Under the pieces are notes generated by a model that did no database searches, was not told the origin of the DNA, and saw nothing but the letters and a program-made list of their open reading frames with translations. A program made the translations under genes and the position numbers. From Spirochaetia bacterium (GTDB lineage: Bacteria; Spirochaetota; Spirochaetia; Treponematales; Treponemataceae), in the NCBI GenBank assembly GCA_900769985.1, contig CAAGIS010000064.1:1-64000 (forward strand): a stretch of DNA of 64,000 nucleotides, in the 5' to 3' direction. This document shows, piece after piece, positions 34,141-42,022 of the stretch. Each line of letters starts with the position of its first letter. Position 1 is the stretch's first letter.

Positions 34141-35424
34141 TTATTTATACAGAGGTGAATTTGTTATAGTTCCGGCAACTGCCGTAGCTGCCGCAGTGGC
34201 AGGGCTCATTAAATGAACCATACCGCCTTTACCCATTCTACCATTAAAGTTACGGTTTGTGGTAGAGGCACAAACCTCGCCCTCTGCCAAAACTCCATTG
34301 CTCATTCCAAGACATGCACCGCAAGTCGGGTTTGTTACGCAGAAACCTGCATCCATAAAAATGTCGATAATTCCTTCTGTCAGTGCCTGTTTGTAAATCT
34401 TAGGAGTAGCAGGACTTACGATTCCCCTTACTCCCTGTGCAATATGTTTGCCTTTAAGTACAGAAGCTGCAATGCGCAAATCACTTAAGCGACCGTTTGT
34501 ACAGCTTCCGATGTAAACCTGATTTACTTTTGTTCCTTCAAGTTCCCTTACAGATTTTACCTGATCCGGTTTGTAACCTACTGTTGCAAGCGGTTCAAGG
34601 TCAGACAAATCGTAAGTATAGACTTTTTCATATTCAGCATCGTCATCGCTTTTCCATTTGCCGTAATCCTGTAAAGCTTCTTCTTTTGAACTGTATTCGT
34701 CTTTTATAAATTCCCAAAGATAATCAACAGTTTTAGCATCAGGAAAGCAGATTCCGCTTGTAGCGCCTGCTTCAACTGCCATATTGCAGATTGTCATTCT
34801 TTCTTCCATGCCAAAATTGTCAACAACAGGACCTGTAAATTCTACAGCGCAGTTTGTAGCACCGTTTACACCGATTTTACTGATAAGGAAAAGAATGACG
34901 TCTTTTGCATAAACGCCTTCTTTTAATTTTCCATTCAAAACAAATTTAATTGACTTTGGCTCTTTGAATGAACAGACGCCTTTTAAAATTCCTACTTCAA
35001 GGTCTGTAGTTCCGACGCCGGCTGCAAATGCACCGAATGCACCGTGTGTACAAGTGTGGCTATCCCCCATGATTACTGTAAAGCCTGGACGAACAAAGCC
35101 CTTTTCCGGAAAAATTGCATGACATACGCCGTTTGCACCTATGTCAAAGAAATCTTGAATTTTATTTCTGCATGCCCAATCACGAAGGATTTTTTCCTGA
35201 GTTGCAGTCTTGCTGTCTTTTGCAGGCGTTACATGGTCAATAACGGCTTTTATTTTTGAAGGATCAAATACCCTGTCTTTATTGCGTTCTACAAGATCAG
35301 TAATTGCAATAGGAGTAGTGATTTCGTGGCAGAAAACTCTGTCAAGTTTTAAAACGTAAGTATCTGCGAATGGTTTTTCTACTAAATGTGATTCAAATAT
35401 TTTTTGAGCAATTGTTTTTCCCAT
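34141..35424 (-). CDS. leuC: 3-isopropylmalate dehydratase large subunit (LeuC-type)
   Basis: Carries the [4Fe-4S] cluster through the three cysteines in IGSCTNGRLSDLR and NPTCGACLG. Also seen: VIMGDSHTCTHGAFGAFAAG and the closing NRNFNGRMGKGG. The 427-aa form is the short LeuC2 type, whose members include leucine-pathway and homoaconitase-like enzymes. leuC and leuD are 12 bp apart in one operon; no leuA or leuB lies nearby. GGAG stands 8 nt before the ATG. Confidence 0.9.
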   Translation of the reverse strand: MGKTIAQKIFESHLVEKPFADTYVLKLDRVFCHEITTPIAITDLVERNKDRVFDPSKIKAVIDHVTPAKDSKTATQEKILRDWACRNKIQDFFDIGANGVCHAIFPEKGFVRPGFTVIMGDSHTCTHGAFGAFAAGVGTTDLEVGILKGVCSFKEPKSIKFVLNGKLKEGVYAKDVILFLISKIGVNGATNCAVEFTGPVVDNFGMEERMTICNMAVEAGATSGICFPDAKTVDYLWEFIKDEYSSKEEALQDYGKWKSDDDAEYEKVYTYDLSDLEPLATVGYKPDQVKSVRELEGTKVNQVYIGSCTNGRLSDLRIAASVLKGKHIAQGVRGIVSPATPKIYKQALTEGIIDIFMDAGFCVTNPTCGACLGMSNGVLAEGEVCASTTNRNFNGRMGKGGMVHLMSPATAAATAVAGTITNSPLYK

Positions 35425-35459
35425 AAAAATAACTCCATTTAATTTATTTAAGATAATTA

Positions 35460-35488
35460 AAGATATTAAATATAATTAAAAAAGTCAA
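35460..35488 (-). promoter_or_regulatory. Promoter of leuCD
   Basis: Minus-strand TTGACT (35483-35488), 17-nt spacer, TATCTT (35460-35465). Leader of about 28 nt. No leader-peptide attenuator is seen. Confidence 0.6.
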
Positions 35489-35547
35489 CAGGTGCTCTAA
35501 AATCAGAACCGTATTTATATAATATACACATCTTACCTGCCTGCAAT

Positions 35548-35598
35548 ATAAAAAAAATATGCACTACGAAAGTTACAGAACTTTGCTATAGTGCATAT
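35548..35598 (-). terminator. Rho-independent terminator of the HMA-like gene
   Basis: On the minus strand ATATGCACTA pairs with TAGTGCATAT (10 bp), with an inner AAGTT/AACTT stem, and a run of seven T follows. It lies 20 bp after the HMA-like stop codon. Confidence 0.85.
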
Positions 35599-35618
35599 CA
35601 GTTAAAAAAAAGCATAAA

Positions 35619-35828
35619 TCAGCCTAAAACTTGTATACCATTTGCTTCTATGGCTGAAGCAATAGCAGCTTCGATTCCACCAACGTTTTCGTCAAAATCA
35701 ACTAGGACTTGAGCTTTCAATGCATTTGCAGTGCAACTTGTTACACCTGCTACTGCACTTACTGCGGCTCCAACCTTGTTAGCTGAATCGTCATCAAACA
35801 TACCTGCAACATATATTTTCTTTTGCAT
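35619..35828 (-). CDS. HMA-fold small protein lacking the CxxC metal site
   Basis: A 69-aa protein with the beta-alpha-beta pattern of heavy-metal-associated domains: KIYVAGMFDDDSANKVGAAV, GVTSCTANALKAQVLVDFDE, IEAAIASAIEANG. Where copper chaperones have M-x-C-x-x-C it reads GMFDDDSA, and the only cysteine is in VTSC. It has its own promoter, a ribosome-binding site (AGGAG), an upstream dyad and a terminator, so it is an independent one-gene unit. It could bind something other than a soft metal or act in protein contact; its function is not known. Confidence 0.75.
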   Translation of the reverse strand: MQKKIYVAGMFDDDSANKVGAAVSAVAGVTSCTANALKAQVLVDFDENVGGIEAAIASAIEANGIQVLG

Positions 35829-35853
35829 TGGTCAAGACTCCTATGATAGTTCT

Positions 35854-35882
35854 ATTATAGAATATAACTGACTATTTATCAA
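35854..35882 (-). promoter_or_regulatory. Promoter of the HMA-like gene
   Basis: Minus-strand TTGATA (35877-35882), 17-nt spacer, TATAAT (35854-35859). Confidence 0.65.
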
Positions 35883-35888
35883 GTATGA

Positions 35889-35916
35889 ATTTATACAAAA
35901 AGCACAATGTATAAAT
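35889..35916. promoter_or_regulatory. Operator-like dyad upstream of the HMA-like gene
   Basis: ATTTATACA (35889-35897) and TGTATAAAT (35908-35916) form a perfect 9-bp inverted repeat with a 10-nt centre. It lies directly upstream of the HMA-like -35 box, an activator-like position. No T-run follows it on the minus strand, so it is a poor terminator for rlmN. Confidence 0.45.
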
Positions 35917-35947
35917 AATCTTATTTTTAAAGAATTTTATCATAAAA

Positions 35948-36967
35948 TCAATCTTTGTCCGTTTTTCCAAGTTGTCCGCATGCGCCTTTTATTGTCCTTC
36001 CGCGCCGGGTTCTTAGTGTTACATTTAATCCTGCGCTCTCAAGTTTCCGGACAAAGTCCTTACATTCCTTTTGTTCCGGCTCTGTAAAAGGCAGTGTGTC
36101 TATCGGATTCCATGGAATCAGGTTTATGTTTACGTCAATGCCTTTTGCAAAATCTATAAACTGCCGTGCGCTTTCGTCTGTAGTGTTCGTATCGTGGAAT
36201 AAAGCAGCTTCAAGTGTTACTCTTTTTCCTGTTTTTTGCGCATAATAGCCAATTGCCTTTTTTAATTCGGGAAGGGGATTGCCACTTTGAACAGGCATAA
36301 GTTTTTGTCTTAAAATTTCGTCTGCTGTTGTAAGCGAAACTGCAAGACGGATGTGAGGGCCGTTATTTGCAAGATCGTAAATTCCTTTTATGATTCCGCA
36401 TGTACTTAAAGTTATTCTTCTTTCAGAGAGGTTTCTTCCGTCCGGGGAACTTAAAAAAGCGATGGCTTTCCGTATTTCTGAAAGATTCATCATAGGCTCT
36501 CCCATTCCCATGAAAACTATGTTGTCAAGAGTTCCTGCTTCTTCTTCAAGATACATAAACTCTTCGATGATTTCGCCTGCAGTAAGGTTTCTTGCAAGTC
36601 CCAGAGTTCCTGTCTGACAAAATGCGCACTTCATTGCACAGCCTGCCTGACAGGAAACACATGCGGTTTTCCGTCCGTTTTTGTCTGTCAGAAGAACTGT
36701 TTCTATGAAAAGTCCGTCAAAAAGTTTTATCTGCAGTTTTACAGTTCCGTCGGGGTCTTTTAAAACTAGATTTACTTTTGAACTTCTTATGACAGCTTTT
36801 TGCTCAAGTTCTTCGCGAAATTCCTTGCTCAAATTAGTCATCTGCGAAAAATCCGTTGCATGAGAAGATATCCATTTAAAAATCTGCTTTCCCCTAAAAG
36901 ACTGCGGAATAGATAGCCATTCCGTTATTTCTTCCGGGAAAAGTCCTGTCAAAACCAGTTTTTCCAT
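35948..36967 (-). CDS. rlmN: 23S rRNA (A2503-C2)/tRNA methyltransferase RlmN
   Basis: Radical-SAM enzyme methylating A2503. The cluster motif CxxxCxxC is GCAMKCAFC (C110, C114, C117). The extra cysteines used in the RlmN mechanism are in TACVSC and GACGQLG near the C-terminus. VFMGMGEPMMN is the SAM-binding GEP motif. The 339-aa length is typical. It lies 13 bp after the large TPR gene, without its own ribosome-binding site, so it is probably read from that mRNA. Confidence 0.95.
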   Translation of the reverse strand: MEKLVLTGLFPEEITEWLSIPQSFRGKQIFKWISSHATDFSQMTNLSKEFREELEQKAVIRSSKVNLVLKDPDGTVKLQIKLFDGLFIETVLLTDKNGRKTACVSCQAGCAMKCAFCQTGTLGLARNLTAGEIIEEFMYLEEEAGTLDNIVFMGMGEPMMNLSEIRKAIAFLSSPDGRNLSERRITLSTCGIIKGIYDLANNGPHIRLAVSLTTADEILRQKLMPVQSGNPLPELKKAIGYYAQKTGKRVTLEAALFHDTNTTDESARQFIDFAKGIDVNINLIPWNPIDTLPFTEPEQKECKDFVRKLESAGLNVTLRTRRGRTIKGACGQLGKTDKD

Positions 36968-36980
36968 AGAATGCCGGGCA

Positions 36981-38144
36981 TTAATAAAGGGTTTTGTTAT
37001 TCTTTACTTTTTCCAAGGCTTCGTTTATTGCCTGACTTTTTATACCGAGTTTCTGGAAATTTTCAAGAGTTTCCTGTGCTTTCTGCCTTTGATTAATTTT
37101 AAGGTAACTGTCTGCCAAATCAATATAAAGCCTGTAATTTTTCTGGTCATTGCGTATTAATGCAGAAAGTCGTTCAATGCTTTCTTCGTAGCGACCTTCC
37201 CCTTTGCAAATCAGTGCAAGACCAAGCGCTGCATAAATGTCAAAATCGATGTTCATGGCTTTGTTATAATACTCAGTTGCAGTTTTATAGTCGCCAGTGT
37301 TGCGGTAAGCATCTCCTGCGCGCGTTAAAATTACCTTGTTGTTTGGATCAAGTTCGAGGATTTTGTTCCAATATTCGACAGACCTGTATTGCTGATTCAT
37401 TCCGCGGTAACAGTCTGCAAGTCCGAAAAGCGCATAAAAATTCTTCGGGTCAAGTTCGAGCGCTTTTTCAAAGTAATAGACGCCTTTATCAAAAGTCTTG
37501 AGTTTTCTGTGACAGTTTCCGATTGAAGTAAGAACTCTTATGTCAACGCAGTTTGTGTTTAAATCGAGCATTTTTGTCCAGTAATGGAGTGCATCACGGT
37601 ATTCTTTAAAATCATAGTGAAGGTGACCAAGTCCTATAAGTGCATAAGGATTATTTTCTTCCATATCGAGAACTTTTAAATAAAGCTGCTTTGACTTTTT
37701 AAAGTCTTTGATTTTACGGTAGGCATCTGCAACTCGTGTCAGGACAGTTATATTTCTGTCATCGTGGATTAAATACTGTTCCCAGATTGTAATTGCCTTG
37801 TGATACTGGTTCAATGCCTTATAGCAGTCCGCAAGACCAAAAAGGGCATAGTTGTTACCAGGATGATATGAAAGACATAGTGAATAATAATCTATTGCTT
37901 CTTTATAATGGTTCAGTTTTCGCTCTGAATCTCCAAGTCCTACCAGTGCGTAATTGTTATTGTCTTCAATAGAAAGAATTTTTGTAAATACGTCTTTTGC
38001 TTCCTGAATTTTGTTAGTTTTTAAAAGCTGGTAGCCTGATTTTGAAAGTTCTGAAATTTCAGTTGACTGTTCATTTTCAAGTGCTTTTGCAGGATCAAAT
38101 AAATCAATCCCCTGCGAAGTAGAAAAACTATTTTGTTCTTCCAT
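36981..38144 (-). CDS. TPR-repeat protein, 387 aa
   Basis: Cytoplasmic protein without signal peptide. After a 30-residue acidic start it consists of about nine consecutive 34-residue TPRs with the repeated pattern NNYALFGLADCYKALNQYHK / NPYALIGLGHLHYDFKEY / NFYALFGLADCYRGMNQQYR. Such solenoids mediate protein-protein contacts; no enzymatic domain is present. AGGAG precedes the ATG. It sits between a second TPR gene and rlmN in one operon. Confidence 0.85.
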   Translation of the reverse strand: MEEQNSFSTSQGIDLFDPAKALENEQSTEISELSKSGYQLLKTNKIQEAKDVFTKILSIEDNNNYALVGLGDSERKLNHYKEAIDYYSLCLSYHPGNNYALFGLADCYKALNQYHKAITIWEQYLIHDDRNITVLTRVADAYRKIKDFKKSKQLYLKVLDMEENNPYALIGLGHLHYDFKEYRDALHYWTKMLDLNTNCVDIRVLTSIGNCHRKLKTFDKGVYYFEKALELDPKNFYALFGLADCYRGMNQQYRSVEYWNKILELDPNNKVILTRAGDAYRNTGDYKTATEYYNKAMNIDFDIYAALGLALICKGEGRYEESIERLSALIRNDQKNYRLYIDLADSYLKINQRQKAQETLENFQKLGIKSQAINEALEKVKNNKTLY

Positions 38145-38186
38145 TTTTTTTACATCTCCTGATAAGGTATATTTAATTAAGTATTT

Positions 38187-38528
38187 TTAATTACTTTTAA
38201 TAAGTACAGATAAAGTTTTTGCAATTTTATCATAAATAGGTTCTGCTTTTCTGTCATTATGCGCAAGAATATATAATTTCAATGCTTTTAAGTACTGTTT
38301 TTTTTCTGAATATTTATCTGCAACTCTTGTAAGTCCGTCAGAATATCCTGTCGTAATAAAAATTCGTCTTGCTCCTTCAATATTTCCTTCGTTAAAAAGA
38401 ACGTTTCCCTTGCGGTTAAGAATTACTTTTTGCTGTGAAGTAAGAGTCTGGACAGGCTGGTCTGTAACTTTTATAAATCCTTCTGGAATTTGTTTTTCAA
38501 TCAAAAGGGATTCAACTTCTTTATTCAT
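38187..38528 (-). CDS. Short TPR-like protein, 113 aa
   Basis: One or two helical repeat units are visible (NRKGNVLFNEGNIEGARRIF, DKYSEKKQYLKALKLYILAH). No signal peptide or membrane segment. It has its own promoter and AAAGGAATT before the ATG, and precedes the larger TPR gene by 42 bp, suggesting the two act together. Function not recognisable. Confidence 0.75.
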   Translation of the reverse strand: MNKEVESLLIEKQIPEGFIKVTDQPVQTLTSQQKVILNRKGNVLFNEGNIEGARRIFITTGYSDGLTRVADKYSEKKQYLKALKLYILAHNDRKAEPIYDKIAKTLSVLIKSN

Positions 38529-38550
38529 AAAATAATTCCTTTTACTATAT

Positions 38551-38578
38551 ATTTTATCAGATAAATTGAATAAATCAA
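38551..38578 (-). promoter_or_regulatory. Promoter of the TPR-rlmN operon
   Basis: Minus-strand TTGATT (38573-38578), 16-nt spacer, TAAAAT (38551-38556), followed by a ribosome-binding site and the ATG at 38528. Confidence 0.5.
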
Positions 38579-38614
38579 GACAAAAAAAGATAATATAAAG
38601 AAAATATGTCCATA

Positions 38615-39169
38615 TTATAACGATTCTGGCTTGTATGCATAAAAGTCAACGATTGAACGTCCATAAACGCGCTGGTCTTTGCGGTAAAGACAACCTATTT
38701 CATCTTTCATAAAGTGTTCTTCCGGGCGGTGAACTAAAATCAATCCTTCCTGAGTCAAAAGTTTCCGGTTTCCAGCTTCTTCGACAAGCTGCTCGTGGAA
38801 TTTGTACGGGAACGGCGGATCAAAAAAGATAAAGTCAAATGGTCCTTTGCATCGTTTTAAAAACAGTTCGACTGCCATAAAATGACACTGGATTTTTAAG
38901 TCAAGTTCTTTTTCTGTGACTGAGACGTTGTCAAGAACTGTCTTTATTTTGATTTTGTCTTTTTCGCATAATTCAACGTGAGATGCACCTCGAGAAGCCG
39001 CTTCTATTGCTATTGTTCCTGAGCCTGAAAACAGGTCAAGAAAAGATTTTCCGCTTAAATCTCCGAGAATGGCAAAAACAGACTCCCTCATTCTGTCCAT
39101 CGCAGGTCTTATGACACCTTCCGGACATTTTATTATCCTTCCTTTTAATTTTCCGCCAGTTATTCTCAT
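38615..39169 (-). CDS. rsmD: 16S rRNA (guanine-966-N2)-methyltransferase
   Basis: SAM-dependent methyltransferase of 184 aa. It opens with RITGGKLKGR and has the SAM motif FLDLFSGSGTIAIEAASRGA. The catalytic N/D-P-P-F/Y motif reads FFDPPFPYKF. Length is typical. It starts 2 bp after the ankyrin gene with AAGG upstream, so it is coupled to it. Confidence 0.94.
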   Translation of the reverse strand: MRITGGKLKGRIIKCPEGVIRPAMDRMRESVFAILGDLSGKSFLDLFSGSGTIAIEAASRGASHVELCEKDKIKIKTVLDNVSVTEKELDLKIQCHFMAVELFLKRCKGPFDFIFFDPPFPYKFHEQLVEEAGNRKLLTQEGLILVHRPEEHFMKDEIGCLYRKDQRVYGRSIVDFYAYKPESL

Positions 39170-39171
39170 AT

Positions 39172-40959
39172 CTACCTTTTCTTTGAAGAAGAAACGTTTA
39201 AAGACCAGTAAACTGAATCATGCATAATTTTTGAATTTTCTTTTGCATATCCAAAAGCATTTTTCTTTTCTGAACTGATGATATAAGGGTCAGCTCCGTT
39301 TTCAAGTAAAAGTTTTATTACGTCTGTAGATTCATAATATTCTGCACAATACATCAAAGGTGTTTTTCCGTTATGCAGTGAATTTATATTTGTAATGAAT
39401 TTGAGATACTGGCTGATAATTTGAGCAGGACGTTCTTCCTTTAATGCAGTGATGAACGAATCAGAAATGTTTATGTTTTCTTTTTTTGCCTTTGCAAGGA
39501 TTACTGACAAAACGTCTTTGTTCTGGCAGAAAGCAGCTGTAATCTGCATGACAGACAGTCCGAATTTACTTGTTTCATTTATGTTTGCATTATATGAAAA
39601 AAGCAGATTCACTGTTTCAGGAGCTTTTGCATATTTGCAGGCATACATTAACGGTGTCCAGCCGTCTTTGTCTTTGGCATTTGCATTTGCACCTGAATAT
39701 AAAAGGCTCTTGCACAAAGAGAAATCATTTGCAATTATTGCGTTCATAAGCTGGGTACGACCGAGATTGTCACGTGTATCTGGATTTTTTATGACGGCAA
39801 TATTTTCTTTTAAAGGTTCTTCTTCAACAGAAAGATTAAAGTCAAAATCATCAAAAAGATATTCAGGTCTGTCCCTGTTGTAGTAGTCAATCTGCGGAAT
39901 GTGGATGTCGGCATTTATTTCTACTGTTTCAGTCTCATTTTGCAAAACAGCGCCCGTGTTTTCTTTTTGAGTTTCCTGCTCTGTTTTAGAAACGGCTGTT
40001 TGAGGCAGGGGGGCAGAAAGTTTTTCTTCTGGTTTTGATTCCATTTCTTTCTGTTTTTCCTGTGGAATTACGACAGGAATTACAGGAACATCAGGAGTTA
40101 CGTTTTTTAAAGAGTCAGATGGTGTTTCTAAGTTTTCAGGCTGAATTTTGGCAACTTGCTTCGTATCTGAAAGCTCTGCATTTTCAGAAGCCATTTTTCT
40201 TGTTTCAGGCTGATTTGCTTCAAGCTGCGCTGCCTGTTTCTGCGGTTCTGCAGGAGTTTCCTTTTGTGCAGGTTTTTCCTGTTCTGCGGGAGTATTCTGT
40301 TCTTGTGTTTTCTGAGCTTCTGGTGCAGGCTCTGTTTGAGATGCGACAGGCATCTCGTCTTTTACAGGTTCTTGCTGAGCAGGAGTTTCAGGCTGTGTTT
40401 CTTCTTTTGAGGTTTCTTCCTCTGGCGGCGTCTGTTCAATCTGTTCAGTTTGTTCCTGCTTTGTTTCTTTTACTTCTTTTGCAGGGTCTTTTGCATACTT
40501 CAAAAGGGTGTCGTATGCTTCCTGATTGTCGGCTGCATAGTCAAAGGCAGTCTTTCCGTTTTTGTCTTTTTGGAGAATACGTTTTTCTTTTGCAGATTTT
40601 GTCATTACGTCATAACTCAAAATCTTTTCAATTACTTTTTTGCCGTAGGACTTTTTGCAGGCTGTCATTAAGGCAGTCTGACCGAAATCGTTCTTTATAT
40701 TCGGGTCGCATCCTGCCTTTAAAATCATGTCTATTATTTTTTCGTTACATTCTTTTTGCAGTGCAATAATTAGAATCGAGTTGCCATCGCTGTCGTAACG
40801 CACTGTTGAAAGATGAGAATTTTTCGTAAGGATTTTTTTTACTTCTGAAGAAGAATCAGATTTTACGGCAGACAGAAGGTCATTTTTTGTATACGAAAAT
40901 GCCTGTGCAAGACATAAAAATATCGTAATGAGTGTTACTTTGTACTTAATTGAATTCAT
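39172..40959 (-). CDS. Exported ankyrin-repeat protein with long Glu/Pro/Gln linker
   Basis: A 595-aa protein. A signal peptide (VTLITIFLCLAQAFS) leads to two ankyrin repeats (about residues 55-125, e.g. CDPNIKNDFGQTALMTACKK). A linker of about 220 residues rich in Glu, Pro, Gln, Lys and Thr follows (roughly 160-370), then three to four more ankyrin repeats (DNLGRTQLMNAIIANDFSLC, ANAKDKDGWTPLMYACKY, NINSLHNGKTPLMYCAEYYE). Location is most likely periplasmic. The linker suggests a reach across a space, as in TonB-like linkers, but no such domain is seen. It has a -10 box 6 nt before its ATG and no ribosome-binding site. Confidence 0.82.
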   Translation of the reverse strand: MNSIKYKVTLITIFLCLAQAFSYTKNDLLSAVKSDSSSEVKKILTKNSHLSTVRYDSDGNSILIIALQKECNEKIIDMILKAGCDPNIKNDFGQTALMTACKKSYGKKVIEKILSYDVMTKSAKEKRILQKDKNGKTAFDYAADNQEAYDTLLKYAKDPAKEVKETKQEQTEQIEQTPPEEETSKEETQPETPAQQEPVKDEMPVASQTEPAPEAQKTQEQNTPAEQEKPAQKETPAEPQKQAAQLEANQPETRKMASENAELSDTKQVAKIQPENLETPSDSLKNVTPDVPVIPVVIPQEKQKEMESKPEEKLSAPLPQTAVSKTEQETQKENTGAVLQNETETVEINADIHIPQIDYYNRDRPEYLFDDFDFNLSVEEEPLKENIAVIKNPDTRDNLGRTQLMNAIIANDFSLCKSLLYSGANANAKDKDGWTPLMYACKYAKAPETVNLLFSYNANINETSKFGLSVMQITAAFCQNKDVLSVILAKAKKENINISDSFITALKEERPAQIISQYLKFITNINSLHNGKTPLMYCAEYYESTDVIKLLLENGADPYIISSEKKNAFGYAKENSKIMHDSVYWSLNVSSSKKR

Positions 40960-40965
40960 ATAGTC

Positions 40966-40994
40966 ATTATATATATCAAAATCCTTGCGGTCAA
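40966..40994 (-). promoter_or_regulatory. Promoter of the ankyrin-rsmD operon
   Basis: Minus-strand TTGACC (40989-40994), 17-nt spacer, TATAAT (40966-40971). The -10 box ends 6 nt before the ATG at 40959, giving a predicted leaderless mRNA. Confidence 0.6.
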
Positions 40995-41067
40995 GATTTA
41001 TGTGAATAACAGTATAGAAGAAAACTAAAAAAAATATTAAATTTTCTGTTCAGAACCTGTCGTACAG

Positions 41068-41097
41068 TTGACATTTTTCATTTATAAATGATAATAT
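41068..41097 (+). promoter_or_regulatory. Promoter of yebC
   Basis: Consensus TTGACA (41068-41073), 18-nt spacer, TAATAT (41092-41097). Confidence 0.65.
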
Positions 41098-41150
41098 TTT
41101 TAGAAGTTATTTTAACGGAATTTTTAAATTAAATAATATAAGGAGTTCCC

Positions 41151-41894
41151 ATGTCAGGACACAGTAAATGGGCCACTATTAAGCATGCGAAAGGTTTGGC
41201 AGATGCAAAACGTGGTAAGATTTTTACAAAGTTTATTAAAGAAATTTCGATTGCTGCTCGTATGGGTGGCGGTGATCCTAACTCAAATCCTCGTCTCCGC
41301 ACTGTAATCATTAAAGCACGCGCTGCAAATATGCCGAAAGACAATATTGAACGCGCAATCAAAAAAGGTACTGGTGAAGACGGCGCAACAGCATACGAAG
41401 AATTAGTATATGAAGGATATGCACCGGGCGGAGTTGCCGTAATGGTTGAAGTTCTTACAGATAACCACAACCGTGCTGCTGCTGATGTACGTAATATCTT
41501 TACAAAGAACGGCGGAAACCTCGGAACTACAGGTTCTGTAAGCCGTATGTTCCAGAGAAAAGGTACAATCGAATTTGATGCAGAAAAAGTAAACGAAGAC
41601 GATGTGATGGAAGTTGCTCTTGAAGCTGGTGCTGACGATGTTAATAACGAAGACGGTGTAATTACTGTTACTACAACTCCTGATGCTTTCTCTGCTGTTG
41701 CAGATGCTTTGAACGAAAAAGGTTTTGAATCTTTGTCTGCTGATGTCGGAATGGTTCCTGATGCTTATACAGCAGTTGACAAAGAAACTGCTGCAAAAGT
41801 TCAGAAGCTTATTGACAGGCTTGAAGACAATGATGACGTTCAGAACGTTTATCATACTGCAGAATTTCCTGATGATTTTGAACCGGAAGCATAA
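41151..41894 (+). CDS. yebC: YebC/PmpR family protein
   Basis: A 247-aa protein opening GHSKWATIKHAKGLADAKRG, with PNSNPRLRTVIIKARAANMP, EGYAPGGVAVMVEVLTDN and GTIEFDAEKV. The family (TACO1 in mitochondria) has been described as a transcriptional regulator and, more recently, as a factor helping ribosomes through proline-rich stretches. AAGGAGTTCCC precedes the ATG. It stands alone between its promoter and a terminator. RuvC, often encoded beside yebC, lies one gene further downstream. Confidence 0.95.
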   Translation: MSGHSKWATIKHAKGLADAKRGKIFTKFIKEISIAARMGGGDPNSNPRLRTVIIKARAANMPKDNIERAIKKGTGEDGATAYEELVYEGYAPGGVAVMVEVLTDNHNRAAADVRNIFTKNGGNLGTTGSVSRMFQRKGTIEFDAEKVNEDDVMEVALEAGADDVNNEDGVITVTTTPDAFSAVADALNEKGFESLSADVGMVPDAYTAVDKETAAKVQKLIDRLEDNDDVQNVYHTAEFPDDFEPEA

Positions 41895-41933
41895 TTTTTG
41901 TAAGCTTCTGTTTTGTTAAAGGAATGAATACAG

Positions 41934-41982
41934 ACCCCATCAGTAGCAGTCGTTTTGATTGTTACGGTGGGGTTTTGTTTTT
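41934..41982 (+). terminator. Rho-independent terminator after yebC
   Basis: ACCCCA pairs with TGGGGT, with an inner AGCAGTC/GATTGTT-like stem, followed by TTTTGTTTTT. Confidence 0.8.
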
Positions 41983-42022
41983 CATTTATATTTTATAAAA
42001 ATGGGATACTAAAATACGAGAT

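Noticed and set aside
36981..38528. Type IV pilus or secretion TPR proteins
   Set aside because: No pilus, secretion or signal features beyond generic TPR repeats; the link could not be supported.
40035..40769. Long plus-strand open frame (244 codons)
   Set aside because: It lies antisense to the ankyrin protein's low-complexity linker; the Phe/Leu/Gln-rich product is what the complement of Glu/Pro/Gln repeats gives, and no ribosome-binding site is present.
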